Origin: an uncultured Aurantimonas sp.
GTDB lineage: Bacteria > Pseudomonadota > Alphaproteobacteria > Rhizobiales > Rhizobiaceae
Length of the DNA stretch: 64,000 nt
Reading direction: 5' to 3'
NCBI GenBank assembly: GCA_947488615.1
Contig: CANKZU010000012.1
Span: 32,368 to 96,367 of the forward strand
The translations under genes were made by a program, and so were the position numbers. The notes beneath the pieces were generated by a model. That model did no database searches and was not told where the DNA came from. It saw only the letters and a list, made by a program, of their open reading frames with translations. Position 1 is the stretch's first letter, and each line of letters starts with the position of its first letter. This document shows, one piece after another, positions 55,389 to 64,000 of the stretch.

Positions 55389-55554
55389 AGTGGATTGAAT
55401 TTGACATTTGATACCCATGCACGGCGGACTCGAAATCAAATGACAAATTTGCAAAATCCACGAGGGTCATAAAGTTGCTAGTGGTCCTTTGATTTCGCCA
55501 TTTGCTTGCCAGGGTGCTCCGAGCGGGATGCAAATGGCGAAATCGGACCACTAG
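55389..55554. repeat. Pair of imperfect palindromes upstream of lysA
   Basis: Hairpin A: GTGGATT...GACATTTGAT (from 55389) with AATCAAATGAC...AATCCAC (to 55461), with small gaps. Hairpin B: CTAGTGGTCC plus GATTTCGCCATTTGC (55478-55505) with GCAAATGGCGAAATC plus GGACCACTAG (55530-55554), where one arm has an extra TTT. This kind of TAGTGGTCC-ended hairpin is familiar from rhizobial intergenic regions. The right end of hairpin B provides the lptM stop codon. Confidence 0.85.
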
Positions 55555-55853
55555 TTCAGCAACGGATCGAGGAAGAACCGTTTGCCGGAGGCATCTTTGT
55601 TGCGGGTGACCTCGGCGGCGCTGACCATATTGTCGTTCTGGACATCCGAGATTCGCGCGGCGCGAACGGCTGTGCCGGTCTCGCCGCTACCGAGGACGTT
55701 GGTCGTCCCGCCTTGCGTCTGCTCCGCCACCACAGCCGGCACCTCGTTGGTATCCGGCGCAACCGGGAGGTTCTTCACGCCGCAGCCGCCAAGAACCGAC
55801 AGCGCGGCCAGAATCAGCACCGGCTTGGCCGCAAGGCTCGATCGCTCCGTCAT
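55551..55853 (-). CDS. lptM: LptM-like small lipoprotein
   Basis: A 100-aa product with a short signal (PVLILAALSVLGGC) and lipidated Cys24, followed by GVKNLPVAPDT, the small-lipoprotein pattern seen in LptM (YifL), which helps mature the LptD translocon. The rest is polar and ends KRFFLDPLLN. It lies between argH and lysA as in many proteobacteria. The TAG stop is formed by the end of a palindromic repeat, so the natural C-terminus may have been changed by that insertion. Confidence 0.8.
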   Translation of the reverse strand: MTERSSLAAKPVLILAALSVLGGCGVKNLPVAPDTNEVPAVVAEQTQGGTTNVLGSGETGTAVRAARISDVQNDNMVSAAEVTRNKDASGKRFFLDPLLN

Positions 55854-55941
55854 CTCGTCACCCCTCAGCACGTCGCCCACCGTCGATCCCCGTCACCGCG
55901 GTGATAACGGTTCGCGACGAAGAAATCACCACCTGTGGCGA

Positions 55942-57381
55942 CTATTCGCCATTGCCGCCGCGTCGATCGCGCCAATAGGCGATCTGGGCACGGACATTGG
56001 CCGGCGCCGTGCCGCCGAAGCTGGTGCGGCTGTTCACCGAGGCGTCGACGCCGAGTATGGAATAGACCGCGTCGGTGATCCGCGCCTCCAGCGTTTGCAG
56101 GAGATCCAGGGACAGATCCTCAAGCCCGACGCCCCGCTCTTCGGCGAGCGCCACCGCCCGTCCGGTCACATGATGCGCCTCGCGGAACGGCAGACCCAGT
56201 TCGCGCACGAGCCAATCGGCGAGATCGGTGGCGGTGGAAAAGCCGTGGCCGGCCGCCCGGCGCATCGCCTCGGTTTCGATGCTCATGTCGCGGACCATGC
56301 CGGTGGCGGCGGCCAGCGCCAGAGCGAGCGAATCGATCGCGTCGAAGACCTGTTCCTTGTCTTCCTGCATGTCCTTGGAATAGCTGAGCGGCAGCCCCTT
56401 CATCACAGTCAGCAGCGAAATCAGCGCGCCATTGATGCGGCCGGGCTTGGCCCGGACCAGTTCGGCGGCATCCGGGTTCTTCTTCTGCGGCATGATCGAG
56501 GAGCCGGTCGAGAACGCGTCGGACAGCCGGACGAAGCCGAATTGCGGCGTCGACCAGATGACGATTTCCTCGGCGAGACGCGACAGATGCGTCCCGCAGA
56601 TCGCGGCGACCGAGAGAAATTCCAGGGCGAAGTCGCGGTCGGACACCGAATCGAGCGAGTTGCGGGTCGGCTCGCGAAAGCCGAGCGCTTCCGCCGTCTG
56701 GTGCCGGTTGATGGCAAAGCCGGTGCCGGCAAGCGCGGCGGCGCCGAGCGGACATTCGTCGAGACGGGAGATCGCGTCATGGCAGCGCGACAGGTCGCGA
56801 GCCGCCATTTCGACATAGGCGAGGCAGTGGTGGCCGAAAGTCACCGGCTGGGCGACCTGGAGATGGGTGAAGCCGGGCATGACCGTGTCGGCATGCGCCT
56901 CAGCCTTGTCGAGCAGCGCGTCGATGAAGGCTTCGAGCGCTTCGGCGAGCGAGCCGAACGCCGTCTTCACATGCAGGCGAAAATCGACCGCCACCTGATC
57001 GTTGCGCGAACGGGCGGTGTGCAGCCGGCCGGCGGCGGGGCCGATCAGCTCGGCGAGCCGCGCCTCGATATTCATGTGGATGTCCTCGCGCTCTCGCGAG
57101 AAAGTGAAGCGCCCGTCGGCGATCTCGGCCCGGATGTCCTCCAGACCCGCTATGATCTGGCTGGCGTCCTCCGCCGAAATGATGCCTTGATCGGCCAGCA
57201 TGGCGGCATGGGCTTTCGAACCGGCGATATCCTCGTCATAAAGCCGTCGATCGAAATCGATCGAGGCGTTGATCTCCTCCATGATGGCGTCGGGTCCGGA
57301 GGCAAAGCGACCACCCCACATCGCATTGCTGGACGTGGGGGCGTTGCTTGACTTGGGAACGTTGCTGGTCTTCTGGCGCAT
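55942..57381 (-). CDS. argH: Argininosuccinate lyase
   Basis: ArgH splits argininosuccinate into arginine and fumarate. The 479-aa product has the lyase signature [46 protein letters not shown] and the N-terminal [15 protein letters not shown]. An Asn/Ser-rich leader of about 19 residues precedes that conserved start. The ATG at 57381 leaves 26 bp to the divergent tlpA start. The alternative at 57423 would overlap tlpA. Confidence 0.96.
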   Translation of the reverse strand: MRQKTSNVPKSSNAPTSSNAMWGGRFASGPDAIMEEINASIDFDRRLYDEDIAGSKAHAAMLADQGIISAEDASQIIAGLEDIRAEIADGRFTFSREREDIHMNIEARLAELIGPAAGRLHTARSRNDQVAVDFRLHVKTAFGSLAEALEAFIDALLDKAEAHADTVMPGFTHLQVAQPVTFGHHCLAYVEMAARDLSRCHDAISRLDECPLGAAALAGTGFAINRHQTAEALGFREPTRNSLDSVSDRDFALEFLSVAAICGTHLSRLAEEIVIWSTPQFGFVRLSDAFSTGSSIMPQKKNPDAAELVRAKPGRINGALISLLTVMKGLPLSYSKDMQEDKEQVFDAIDSLALALAAATGMVRDMSIETEAMRRAAGHGFSTATDLADWLVRELGLPFREAHHVTGRAVALAEERGVGLEDLSLDLLQTLEARITDAVYSILGVDASVNSRTSFGGTAPANVRAQIAYWRDRRGGNGE

Positions 57382-57407
57382 GAATACTCGAAAGGGCTTT
57401 TGACGGT

Positions 57408-58082
57408 ATGTCCGAGGAAACACGACAGGCTTCGAACGGGCGGCGGCTCGGTCTCATCGCCGGGATCGCGCTGATCTCAGGCATCGCGGCGGGCGGTGTC
57501 GTCCTATACGTGAGCGAGACGGGGTCTGGCAACGAAGTCGCCGCCACCTCCTGCCCGGCCGACGAGGCGATCTATGCCGCGATCGACGGCGCGGCGCGCG
57601 GCGAGGTCGCCGCCGTGCAGGCGCTCGACACGCCCTTCGACATCTCGGCGATGGCCTTCACGGACGGCGACGGCCAGCCGGCAAGCCTGCAGGATTTTTC
57701 CGGCAAGACACTGCTGGTCAATCTCTGGGCGACCTGGTGCGTGCCCTGCCGCGAGGAAATGCCGGCGCTCGACGCGCTGGAGCAGCAGGAGGGCGGCGAG
57801 GATTTCGCCGTGATCCCGATCAACATCGACACCGGCAGCATCGACAAGCCGAAGAAATTCTACGCCGAGACCAATCTCACCGCCCTGCCCCTGTATCGCG
57901 ACGAAACGATGGGCGTCTTTGACGACCTGAAGGGCCGGGGGCTTGCTTACGGCCTGCCCGTCTCGGTGCTGGTCGGACCGGACGGCTGCGCTCGCGCGGC
58001 GATCAACGGCCCGGCGGAATGGGCGAGCCCGGACGCCGTCCGGCTGATCGAGGCGGTAAAGCAGAGCGGGCGCACGGTTTGA
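57408..58082 (+). CDS. tlpA: TlpA-family thiol:disulfide reductase, membrane-anchored
   Basis: A 224-aa protein with one N-terminal helix ([21 protein letters not shown]) and a periplasmic thioredoxin-like domain holding WCVPC (Cys111, Cys114). It also has the cis-Pro region [12 protein letters not shown] and a TlpA-type insert with a third Cys near residue 49. TlpA keeps copper-site proteins of cytochrome oxidase reduced. Divergent from argH, as often in rhizobia. Confidence 0.93.
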   Translation: MSEETRQASNGRRLGLIAGIALISGIAAGGVVLYVSETGSGNEVAATSCPADEAIYAAIDGAARGEVAAVQALDTPFDISAMAFTDGDGQPASLQDFSGKTLLVNLWATWCVPCREEMPALDALEQQEGGEDFAVIPINIDTGSIDKPKKFYAETNLTALPLYRDETMGVFDDLKGRGLAYGLPVSVLVGPDGCARAAINGPAEWASPDAVRLIEAVKQSGRTV

Positions 58083-58113
58083 GGGGCCGCTCCACATCAC
58101 CAGGACGTTGTCG

Positions 58114-58133
58114 GTAAGGCAATTATGCCTTAC
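58114..58133. promoter_or_regulatory. Palindromic operator of the vapBC-like pair
   Basis: GTAAGGC-AATTAT-GCCTTAC has perfect 7-bp arms around a 6-bp AT-rich centre and ends 28 bp before the AbrB-like antitoxin start. Such palindromes are usual binding sites for the swapped-hairpin antitoxin with its toxin. Binding is inferred. Confidence 0.65.
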
Positions 58134-58161
58134 ATTGTAATTTCAATGCGAGGATGGCCCC

Positions 58162-58416
58162 ATGTCGACTCTAACCATTACCGCCAAAGGCCAGGTCACG
58201 TTAAAAAAGGACCTTCTTCAACATCTTGGCGTGAAGCCAGGTGAGAAGATCGAAGTCGACATGCAGCAGGACGGAAAGGTCCTGCTGCAGAGCGAACGAA
58301 AAACCGGTTCGCTGGAGAATTTCTTCGGCAGCCTAGAAGGCTACTACGACGGCCCACCTTTGACGATCGACCAGATCAACGAAGCGATCGAGAAGGGCTG
58401 GGCTGGCGAGCCGTGA
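58162..58416 (+). CDS. AbrB/MazE-type swapped-hairpin antitoxin
   Basis: An 84-aa protein. The first 45 residues are an AbrB/SpoVT fold (LTITAKGQVTLKKDLLQHLGVKPGEKIEV split across strands) and the rest is a toxin-binding tail (SLENFFGSLEGYYDG, IDQINEAIEKGWAG). It precedes a PIN toxin gene and overlaps it by 4 bp (GTGA), a VapB arrangement. Confidence 0.9.
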   Translation: MSTLTITAKGQVTLKKDLLQHLGVKPGEKIEVDMQQDGKVLLQSERKTGSLENFFGSLEGYYDGPPLTIDQINEAIEKGWAGEP

Positions 58417-58808
58417 GGATCACAGTTGATACGAACGTGCTCCTGAGAGCCGCCATAAACGACGATCCGGCAAGCGGTTCCAAAGCGCGCGATCTCCTCC
58501 ATGACGCGGAACTCGTGGTCGTCTCGCTCGCCTCGCTTTGCGAGTTCGTGTGGGTCGCGTCGCGCACCTACAAACTGCCCCGTGCGGCCATTGCAAGCGC
58601 AATCGGAGATTTGCTTTCCGGCAACCAAATCGTCTGCGACCGGGCGGCGGCCGAGGCGGGCCTTGCCATGCTGATAGCCGGCGGGGATTTCGCCGACGGC
58701 ATCATCGCCTTCGAGGGCCGCAGGCTCGGTGGAGACATCTTCGCAACCTTCGACAAAAAGGCGGCGCGCCTCATCGCGGAGACAGGCGGGCGCGTCGAAC
58801 TGCTCTGA
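58413..58808 (+). CDS. vapC: VapC-type PIN-domain ribonuclease toxin
   Basis: A 131-aa PIN protein starting at GTG: Asp6 in ITVDTNVLLRA, Glu in SLCEFVWVAS, Asp in GGDFADGIIAFEGRRLG and the last Asp in IFATFDKKAARL, so the full acidic site is present. These toxins cut tRNA or rRNA when free of antitoxin. It is a different PIN subgroup from the one in the IS1595 element. Confidence 0.92.
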   Translation: MRITVDTNVLLRAAINDDPASGSKARDLLHDAELVVVSLASLCEFVWVASRTYKLPRAAIASAIGDLLSGNQIVCDRAAAEAGLAMLIAGGDFADGIIAFEGRRLGGDIFATFDKKAARLIAETGGRVELL

Positions 58809-58850
58809 AGATTCCGCGCCGGAGCGACCACCCGCCTGGGTGGCTTGCCC

Positions 58851-59732
58851 CTACCGCGTCGGGACCGGGTGCTCGCCGCGATAGTCGTAGAAGCCGCGGC
58901 CGGTCTTGCGGCCGAGCCAGCCGGCCTCGACATATTTCACCAGCAGCGGGCACGGCCGGTATTTGGAATCGGCCAGCCCGTCATAAAGCACCTGCATGAT
59001 CGACAGGCAGGTGTCGAGGCCGATGAAATCGGCGAGCTGTAGTGGCCCCATCGGGTGGTTGGCGCCGAGTTTCATCGCCGTGTCGATCGATTCCACCGAG
59101 CCGACGCCCTCGTAGAGCGTGTAGATCGCCTCGTTGATCATCGGCAGAAGGATGCGGTTGACGATGAAGGCCGGAAAATCCTCCGAGACGGTGATCGTCT
59201 TGTCGAGCGCAGTGACGAATTGCCTGGCGCTCTCGAAGGTCGCATCCTCGGTCGCGATGCCGCGCACCAACTCAACCAGCTTCATCACCGGCACCGGGTT
59301 CATGAAGTGGATGCCCATGAACCGCTCGGGCCGGTCGGTCGCCGAGGCCAGCCGGGTGATCGAGATCGACGAGGTGTTGCTCGCGAGAATCGTCGCCTCG
59401 GACAGATGCGGGCAGATGTCGCGATAGATCTTGCGCTTGACCGTCTCGTCCTCGGTCGCCGCCTCGATGACGAGATCGAGGCCGGCAAGGGCCGCTGGGT
59501 CAGTCGCGGTGATAATCCGGCTCAGCGCCTTGGCCCGCTCGGCCTCGGTGATCTTTTGCGACGACAATTGCCGGTCGAGCGCGGCGCCGACGCGTTCGAG
59601 GCCGGCGGCCGTGCGATCTTCCGCGATGTCGTAGAGCGTCACGTCATAGCCGGCGAGCGCCGCAACATGGGCGATGCCCGCGCCCATCTGGCCGGCCCCG
59701 ACGATCCCGATCTTCCTGATGCTGTCAGCCAT
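58851..59732 (-). CDS. 3-Hydroxybutyryl-CoA dehydrogenase
   Basis: A 293-aa NAD-dependent enzyme: Rossmann [13 protein letters not shown] near the N-terminus, [28 protein letters not shown], the catalytic His in [18 protein letters not shown], and GFIVNR-type [15 protein letters not shown]. It interconverts acetoacetyl-CoA and 3-hydroxybutyryl-CoA. It is the last gene of an etfB-etfA-hbd cluster conserved in rhizobia. Confidence 0.95.
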   Translation of the reverse strand: MADSIRKIGIVGAGQMGAGIAHVAALAGYDVTLYDIAEDRTAAGLERVGAALDRQLSSQKITEAERAKALSRIITATDPAALAGLDLVIEAATEDETVKRKIYRDICPHLSEATILASNTSSISITRLASATDRPERFMGIHFMNPVPVMKLVELVRGIATEDATFESARQFVTALDKTITVSEDFPAFIVNRILLPMINEAIYTLYEGVGSVESIDTAMKLGANHPMGPLQLADFIGLDTCLSIMQVLYDGLADSKYRPCPLLVKYVEAGWLGRKTGRGFYDYRGEHPVPTR

Positions 59733-59813
59733 ATCGCTCTTGATAACCTCCCGTATTGCTGCATCGCAGCATAGTCTCGAGCGGCGGCGCCGTCAAAGGC
59801 GGAGCGGCGACGC

Positions 59814-60743
59814 TCAGAGCTTGTCTTTGAGTTCCGGCAGGATCTGGAAGAGATCGCCGACCAGGCCGTAATCGGCGACCTGGAAGATCGGCGCTTCCTC
59901 GTCCTTGTTGATTGCCACGATCACCTTGGAATCCTTCATGCCGGCCAGATGCTGGATCGCGCCGGAAATGCCGGCGGCGATGTAGAGATCGGGCGCCACC
60001 ACCTTGCCGGTCTGGCCGACCTGCCAGTCGTTCGGGGCATAGCCGGCATCGACCGCCGCGCGGCTGGCGCCGATCGCCGCGCCGAGCTTGTCGGCGACGG
60101 GCAGGATGAATTCGTCGAACTTTTCCTTCGAGCCGAGCGCCCGGCCGCCGGACAAGATGATCTTGGCGCTGGTCAGCTCCGGCCGGTCGCTTTCGGCCAG
60201 ACGTTCGCCGACGAAGGTCGACAGGCCCGGATCGGCGGCGGCCTCCACCGCCTCGATCGAAGCCGAACCGCCGTCACCGGCCGCCTGGAAGCCCGCGGTG
60301 CGCACCGTGATCACCTTCTTGGCGTCGCCGGACTTCACCGTCTGGATGGCGTTGCCGGCGTAGATCGGCCGCTGGAAGGTGTCGGGACCGTCAACGGCGA
60401 CGATGTCGGAAATCTGCATGACATCGAGCAGCGCGGCGACACGCGGCATGACGTTCTTGCCCGCCGTCGTCGCCGGGGCGACGATGGCGTCATAGGCATC
60501 CGCCAGCTTGACGACGAGGTCGGCGAGCGGCTCGGCGAGGCCGTGCGCATAGGCGTCCGAATCGGCGTGCAGCACCTTGGCGACGCCGCTAAGCTTCGAC
60601 GCGGCCTCCGCGACGGCTCCGGAACCGGAGCCGGCGACGAGGACATGCACGTCGCCGCCCATCTGGGACGCCGCCGCGAGCGCCTTGGCGGTCTGGTCGG
60701 ACAGGGCGGCATTGTCGTGTTCGGCGATGAGAAGCGTGGTCAT
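59814..60743 (-). CDS. etfA: Electron transfer flavoprotein alpha subunit
   Basis: A 309-aa FAD-binding subunit: [13 protein letters not shown] at the start, a conserved [16 protein letters not shown], and the FAD domain with [38 protein letters not shown] and [17 protein letters not shown]. It carries electrons from acyl-CoA dehydrogenases to ETF-ubiquinone oxidoreductase. 74 bp after etfB. Confidence 0.96.
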   Translation of the reverse strand: MTTLLIAEHDNAALSDQTAKALAAASQMGGDVHVLVAGSGSGAVAEAASKLSGVAKVLHADSDAYAHGLAEPLADLVVKLADAYDAIVAPATTAGKNVMPRVAALLDVMQISDIVAVDGPDTFQRPIYAGNAIQTVKSGDAKKVITVRTAGFQAAGDGGSASIEAVEAAADPGLSTFVGERLAESDRPELTSAKIILSGGRALGSKEKFDEFILPVADKLGAAIGASRAAVDAGYAPNDWQVGQTGKVVAPDLYIAAGISGAIQHLAGMKDSKVIVAINKDEEAPIFQVADYGLVGDLFQILPELKDKL

Positions 60744-60817
60744 GCTATTGTCTCCCGATCGAGGGCAGGTTCCGTCTCAGGTCCGGACGGCGCAGCGAAT
60801 GCAATGGGCGGAGCCGT

Positions 60818-61567
60818 TCAGAGAACGCCGGCCTCGTTCTTCAGCTTGTCGATCAGCTCGTCGACGCTGCCCACGATGACCCCGGCCTCGCGCTTCTTCG
60901 GCTCGACCGTCTTCAGCACCTCCAGTCGCGGCGCGATATCGACGCCGTAATCGTCCGGCGACTTTTCCTCGAGCGGCTTCTTCTTCGCCTTCATGATGTT
61001 CGGCAGCGAGGCATAGCGCGGCTCGTTGAGGCGCAGATCCGTGGTCACCACCGCCGGCATCGTGATGTCGACGGTCTGCAGGCCGCCATCGACCTCGCGC
61101 GTCACCTTGGCGCGGCCATCGGCGAACTCCACCTTGTTGGCGAAGGTGCCCTGGCTCCAGCCGAGCAGCGCGGCGAGCATCTGGCCGGTCTGGTTGCAAT
61201 CGTCGTCGATCGCCTGCTTGCCGACGATGACGAGATCGGGCTTTTCCGCCTCCACCACGCCTTTCAGGATCTTGGCGACGGCGAGCGGCTCGGTCGGCTG
61301 ATCGGTCTTGACCAGAATGCCCCGGTCGGCGCCCATCGCCAGCGCGGTGCGGATGGTCTCCTGGGCCTGCTGCGGGCCGACGGAGACGGCGATGATCTCG
61401 CTCGCCGTGCCGGCTTCCTTGAGGCGGATCGCCTCTTCCACCGCGATCTCGTCGAACGGGTTCATGCTCATCTTGACGTTGGCCAGATCGACGCCCGATC
61501 CGTCCGGCTTGACCCGGATCTTCACGTTGTAATCGACCACACGCTTGACTGCGACGAGGACCTTCAT
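60818..61567 (-). CDS. etfB: Electron transfer flavoprotein beta subunit
   Basis: A 249-aa subunit: [54 protein letters not shown], the AMP-site region [19 protein letters not shown] and [23 protein letters not shown] cut across two lines of strands. It pairs with etfA. About 200 bp separate it from the rhomboid gene upstream; that gap has no gene I can support. Confidence 0.96.
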   Translation of the reverse strand: MKVLVAVKRVVDYNVKIRVKPDGSGVDLANVKMSMNPFDEIAVEEAIRLKEAGTASEIIAVSVGPQQAQETIRTALAMGADRGILVKTDQPTEPLAVAKILKGVVEAEKPDLVIVGKQAIDDDCNQTGQMLAALLGWSQGTFANKVEFADGRAKVTREVDGGLQTVDITMPAVVTTDLRLNEPRYASLPNIMKAKKKPLEEKSPDDYGVDIAPRLEVLKTVEPKKREAGVIVGSVDELIDKLKNEAGVL

Positions 61568-61765
61568 CGGCGGGCTTCTCCCTTGGTCGGCCCGAACCGA
61601 AGCGGGCGCGCATTCTCATGAATCTCGGCCTGCCCCGCTGCTCGCGAGCGCCCAACGGATTGGGCAGGGGTTCGGCCGATTTTCGCAAAGCAATAAATGA
61701 CGGTTACGTCATCGTCAAAACGCTCCGGATCCGTGGCCGCTTAGTGACGCCCCGGCCGGCATCTT

Positions 61766-62503
61766 TCAAGCCCCGCGCTCGTCTTTCGCCGTGAGTTCGA
61801 CGGCGCGCGGCGTTTCGATCCGGCTGTCGAACAGTGGCACGCCCTTTTGCCGCAGCACCAGCGTCAGCGCCGCCCCGGCGACAATGCCGCCGGCATGGGC
61901 CGCATAGGAGACGTCCTCGCCGCCGGCAATGAACAAGGCGAACTGCCAGCCGATCCAGATCGCCAGCAACAGCCAGGCCGGCAGGTAGAGCGGGATGCGC
62001 CCGAAGGCGAGCACCCACACCCAGACGCGCGGATGCAGCATCAGATAGGCCGCGGCGACCCCGGAGACGGCGCCGGACGCGCCGATCAGCGTCGCTTCGG
62101 AATCGGGCATGATCATCGCGTGCAGCCACGCTCCCGCCGCCGCGCAGACGAGATAGAACAGGAGAAAGCGCAGATGCCCGAAGGCGTCCTCGACATTGTC
62201 GCCGAACACCCAGAGAAACAGCATGTTGCCGAGAAGATGCCAGAAATTGAGATGCAGGAAGGCATAGGTGACGAAATTCAGCACTTCCGGCACCGCCACA
62301 TAGTGCGGCGGCAGATCGGCATAGCCGTTTACCACCGCCGGAATGAAGCCGTAGCTGATCTCGAAGGCCGACAGCAAGGCGCCGGTCTCGCCGGTTGCCG
62401 TGAACACCAGATAGATGACGACGTTCACGGCGATCAGCCCGACCGTCACATATTGGAAGCGGATGCGCCGCAGTCGGTTGGCGTCGTAGATGGGAACGAA
62501 CAC
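61766..62503 (-). CDS. Rhomboid-family intramembrane serine protease
   Basis: A 245-aa protein with at least six membrane helices. The catalytic Ser is in GASGAVSGVAAAY and the His in AAHAGGIVAGA; the HLNFWHLLGNMLFLWVFGDNVED loop is typical. Zinc or extra domains are absent. It starts at GTG (62503) with AAGGA at good spacing. Upstream, the composite palindromic repeat and cobO follow on the same strand. Confidence 0.92.
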   Translation of the reverse strand: MFVPIYDANRLRRIRFQYVTVGLIAVNVVIYLVFTATGETGALLSAFEISYGFIPAVVNGYADLPPHYVAVPEVLNFVTYAFLHLNFWHLLGNMLFLWVFGDNVEDAFGHLRFLLFYLVCAAAGAWLHAMIMPDSEATLIGASGAVSGVAAAYLMLHPRVWVWVLAFGRIPLYLPAWLLLAIWIGWQFALFIAGGEDVSYAAHAGGIVAGAALTLVLRQKGVPLFDSRIETPRAVELTAKDERGA

Positions 62504-62537
62504 GGGCGATCCTTGCGCGGGGCGGTCTCGCGCCTTG

Positions 62538-62640
62538 GAGCATCGGACCAAAAAGTGGAATCCGGTTTTTGGATCAATCCGATGCTCAATGAAAGGGTTA
62601 GAGCGTCCTTTGTGCCTCCGAAGTGACGCCCGGCGCTCTA
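62538..62640. repeat. Composite palindromic repeat, copy 2 (inverse orientation)
   Basis: GAGCATCGGA (62538-62547) pairs with TCCGATGCTC (62578-62587), with inner CCAAAAA/TTTTTGG. A TAGAGCG...CGCTCTA unit (62599-62640) follows, whose first arm (TAGAGCGTCCTTTGTGC) equals copy 1 but whose second arm has decayed. Reverse-complemented, the whole aligns with 20854-20960. Its terminal TAG is the cobO stop codon. Confidence 0.88.
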
Positions 62641-63210
62641 GCGGCTCTGGCCGGGCACCCACAGAACGTCGCCCTTGCCGTCGTCATTGGCAATACGGGC
62701 GGCGACGAAAAGATGGTCCGACAGGCGGTTGATATATTGCAGCGCCGCCGCCGAGACGATCTCCCCCTCCTTGCGGGCGAGCTCCACCATCAGCCGCTCG
62801 GCCCGGCGCGCCACGGTCCGCGCGTGATGCAGATGGGTGGCGGCGGGCGAGCCGGCCGGCAGCACGAAGGAGCGAAGCGGCTCCAGGCGCGCGTTCATGG
62901 CGTCGATCTCGCGCTCCAGCCGCTCGACCTGCGACGGCACGATCGCCAGCCGCTCATAGGGCAGCGGCTCGGCCGTCTCGGGGGTCGCCAGATCGGCGCC
63001 GAGATCGAACAGCTCGTTCTGGATGCGGGCGAGCATTTCGTCGAGCGCGGCGTCGGCCGAGAGCCGCACGATGCCGATGATCGCGTTGAGTTCGTCGACG
63101 GTGCCGTAGCTCGCGACCCGCAGATCCGATTTCGGCCGCCGCTCGCCGGTGCCGAGCCCGGTGTCGCCGGCATCGCCGGTCCTGGTGTAGATCTTGTTCA
63201 GCTTGACCAT
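62638..63210 (-). CDS. cobO: Cob(I)alamin adenosyltransferase, PduO type
   Basis: A 190-aa enzyme that adds the adenosyl group to cob(I)alamin or its precursor. It has the ATP-binding N-terminus KIYTRTGDAGDTGLGTGERRPKSD cut at GTG, YGTVDELNAIIG, and C-terminal FVLPAGSPAATHLHHARTVARRAER and YINRLSDHLFVAAR. This is the PduO fold rather than the CobA/BtuR fold, so the symbol follows common rhizobial usage. The stop codon lies in a palindromic repeat. A decayed second copy of its 5' end is at 63756-63893. Confidence 0.93.
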   Translation of the reverse strand: MVKLNKIYTRTGDAGDTGLGTGERRPKSDLRVASYGTVDELNAIIGIVRLSADAALDEMLARIQNELFDLGADLATPETAEPLPYERLAIVPSQVERLEREIDAMNARLEPLRSFVLPAGSPAATHLHHARTVARRAERLMVELARKEGEIVSAAALQYINRLSDHLFVAARIANDDGKGDVLWVPGQSR

Positions 63211-63315
63211 GATGTCTCCGTTCGCCGGTGATCATAGGTCACGGCGCGGCGCGGGACAGGGGCGCGCCACAAGAGAGCGCCGGCGCTCTCACGGCCTTTG
63301 CTCCGTTCGGTCGGC

Positions 63316-63708
63316 CTATTCCTCGCAGCGGCCCGTTCCGTCGCGATCGCGCGCGTAGCGCCGCGCGATCGGAAATTCCGGCAGCCAGGATTCGCGGCGG
63401 ACGGTCCAGAGTTCATAGGTCGGCATCAACTGGTCGGGCGCGTCCAGCGATCCGAGATTCACCTCGATTTCGTCGCCGCTGCGCCCGAACACCGGCGAGC
63501 CGCAGCGCGGACAGAAAAACCGCCCGGCATAGTCGCGGATGTCCCCCTCGATCGTCACCGCATCCTGAGGGAAGATCGCCGAGGCGTGAAACAGCGCGCC
63601 GTGATGCTTGCGGCAGTCGAGACAGTGACACAGGCCGACCCGGTAGGGGCGTCCCGCCGCCACGATCCGGACGTCGCCGCACAGGCAACCGCCGGTGAAT
63701 CCGTCCAT
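63316..63708 (-). CDS. GFA-family (glutathione-dependent formaldehyde-activating-like) protein
   Basis: A 130-aa zinc protein with all seven expected cysteines: Cys8 and Cys10 (GGCLCG), Cys27, Cys29 and Cys32 (CHCLDC), Cys66 and Cys69 (CPRCG). The body GALFHASAIFP and the end TYELWTVRRESWLPEF fit the GFA family, whose members are mostly of unknown activity. It lies between cobO and the decayed copy of the cobO start, so it may have come in by insertion. Confidence 0.92.
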   Translation of the reverse strand: MDGFTGGCLCGDVRIVAAGRPYRVGLCHCLDCRKHHGALFHASAIFPQDAVTIEGDIRDYAGRFFCPRCGSPVFGRSGDEIEVNLGSLDAPDQLMPTYELWTVRRESWLPEFPIARRYARDRDGTGRCEE

Positions 63709-63755
63709 GCTGCGCCTCCTCTAGAGATCAGGCGGTCTTCGCCAGCGAACCGCGT

Positions 63756-63893
63756 CGACGGTGCCGCGCGGCCGCATATCCGATTTCGCCCGCCGCTGCC
63801 GAGCCCGGTGTCCGGCGTCGCCGGTTTTGGCGGTCGGCTTGACCACGAGGCGTCACCACGAGGCGTCTGGTTCGGCGACATCATAGGTCATGT
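63756..63893 (-). pseudogene. Decayed second copy of the cobO 5' end and its leader
   Basis: This stretch aligns with 63096-63230, the first 38 or so codons of cobO plus upstream sequence: shared blocks include GTCGACGGTGCCG, ATCCGATTTCG, GCCGAGCCCGGTGTC, GGCTTGACCA (the start codon region) and ATCATAGGTCA. Small deletions destroy the frame, and a short GGCGTC-containing direct repeat has been added near 63842-63868. No protein can be made. It marks the far side of the GFA gene. Confidence 0.75.
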
Positions 63894-63995
63894 TGCGGCG
63901 GGTGACAGTGGCACGAAAAAACCTGGACGCCTCCGGAAACTGGCGGATTTCGCTCTGACGTGATTCACTGACCTTGCGCTTTCGGGAGGTGTGGA

Positions 63996-64000
63996 ATGTC
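63996..64000 (+). CDS. Possible start of a rightward gene cut by the window edge
   Basis: GGGAGG at 63984-63989 precedes an ATG at 63996 with 6 bp spacing. Only five bases of the frame are inside the window, so nothing can be said about the product. The call rests on the ribosome binding site alone. Confidence 0.3.

Noticed and set aside
51583..55398. A 1271-codon plus-strand open frame across the TIGR02302 and lysA genes
   Set aside because: Exactly antisense to two well-supported genes. Its product is low-complexity Leu/His/Arg text with no motif, as expected from GC-rich codon mirror effects.

Overview
The window is a high-GC (roughly 64-65 %) alphaproteobacterial chromosome segment. Its gene neighbourhoods are typical of Hyphomicrobiales (Rhizobiales): argJ/ppiC divergent from secA, xerD next to aroKB, bolA-dnaJ-cobS-cobT-rpmB, metXW, ftsEX/hpt/cpdR, argH-lptM-lysA-TIGR02302, and cobO-rhomboid-etfBA-hbd. 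The genus cannot be fixed from the sequence alone. Most of the window is compact core metabolism with short ATGA-type overlaps.
Layout. 1-9.3 kb: GNAT (cut by the edge), argJ, parvulin, secA, L,D-transpeptidase, accA and xerD. 9.4-12.7 kb: aroK-aroB-CNNM transporter. 12.7-20.8 kb: bolA, a J-domain protein, the cobaltochelatase genes cobS and cobT, a phytase-like protein, a queuosine-precursor transporter and rpmB. Here cobS and cobT are split by about 1.8 kb of accessory DNA: a secreted Cys-rich protein and a hicAB module whose hicA is frameshifted. The first 31 codons of cobT occur a second time just upstream of hicA. 21-32.5 kb: DUF3108, EamA exporter, a two-gene curli-like locus, cupin/gloB, an islet with a lipoprotein and higBA, then metX-metW and a chorismate mutase-hisC-tyrC operon. 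32.97-35.57 kb: an intact IS1595-family element with perfect 25-bp ends and an 8-bp target duplication. It carries three cargo genes, one a PIN nuclease, plus a tRNA-like sequence whose 3' half precedes its 5' half. 36-44 kb: PaiB-like protein, a FecR/CHASE2-GGDEF-EAL pair, DUF2125, ChaC-like, PlsC, YdcF. 44.3-51.2 kb: ftsEX, hpt, cpdR and a MarR-controlled VOC/DUF1428/DUF899 operon. 51.3-64 kb: TIGR02302, lysA, lptM, argH, tlpA, a vapBC pair, hbd-etfA-etfB, rhomboid, cobO, a GFA enzyme and a decayed copy of the cobO start.
How genes work together. argJ and argH serve arginine synthesis, lysA lysine, aroKB plus chorismate mutase/hisC/tyrC the aromatic amino acids, metXW methionine, and cobS/cobT/cobO cobalamin. 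Three toxin-antitoxin loci (hicAB, higBA, vapBC) sit in accessory gaps. Two of them have clear palindromes at the promoter.
The most interesting items are: (1) the circularly permuted tRNA-like sequence inside the IS1595 element; (2) a candidate preQ1-I riboswitch whose P2 helix uses the AUG start codon of the queuosine-precursor transporter; (3) two accessory insertions (hicAB and GFA), each flanked by a second, diverged copy of the 5' end of a cobalamin gene; (4) palindromic repeats that supply the stop codons of neighbouring genes.
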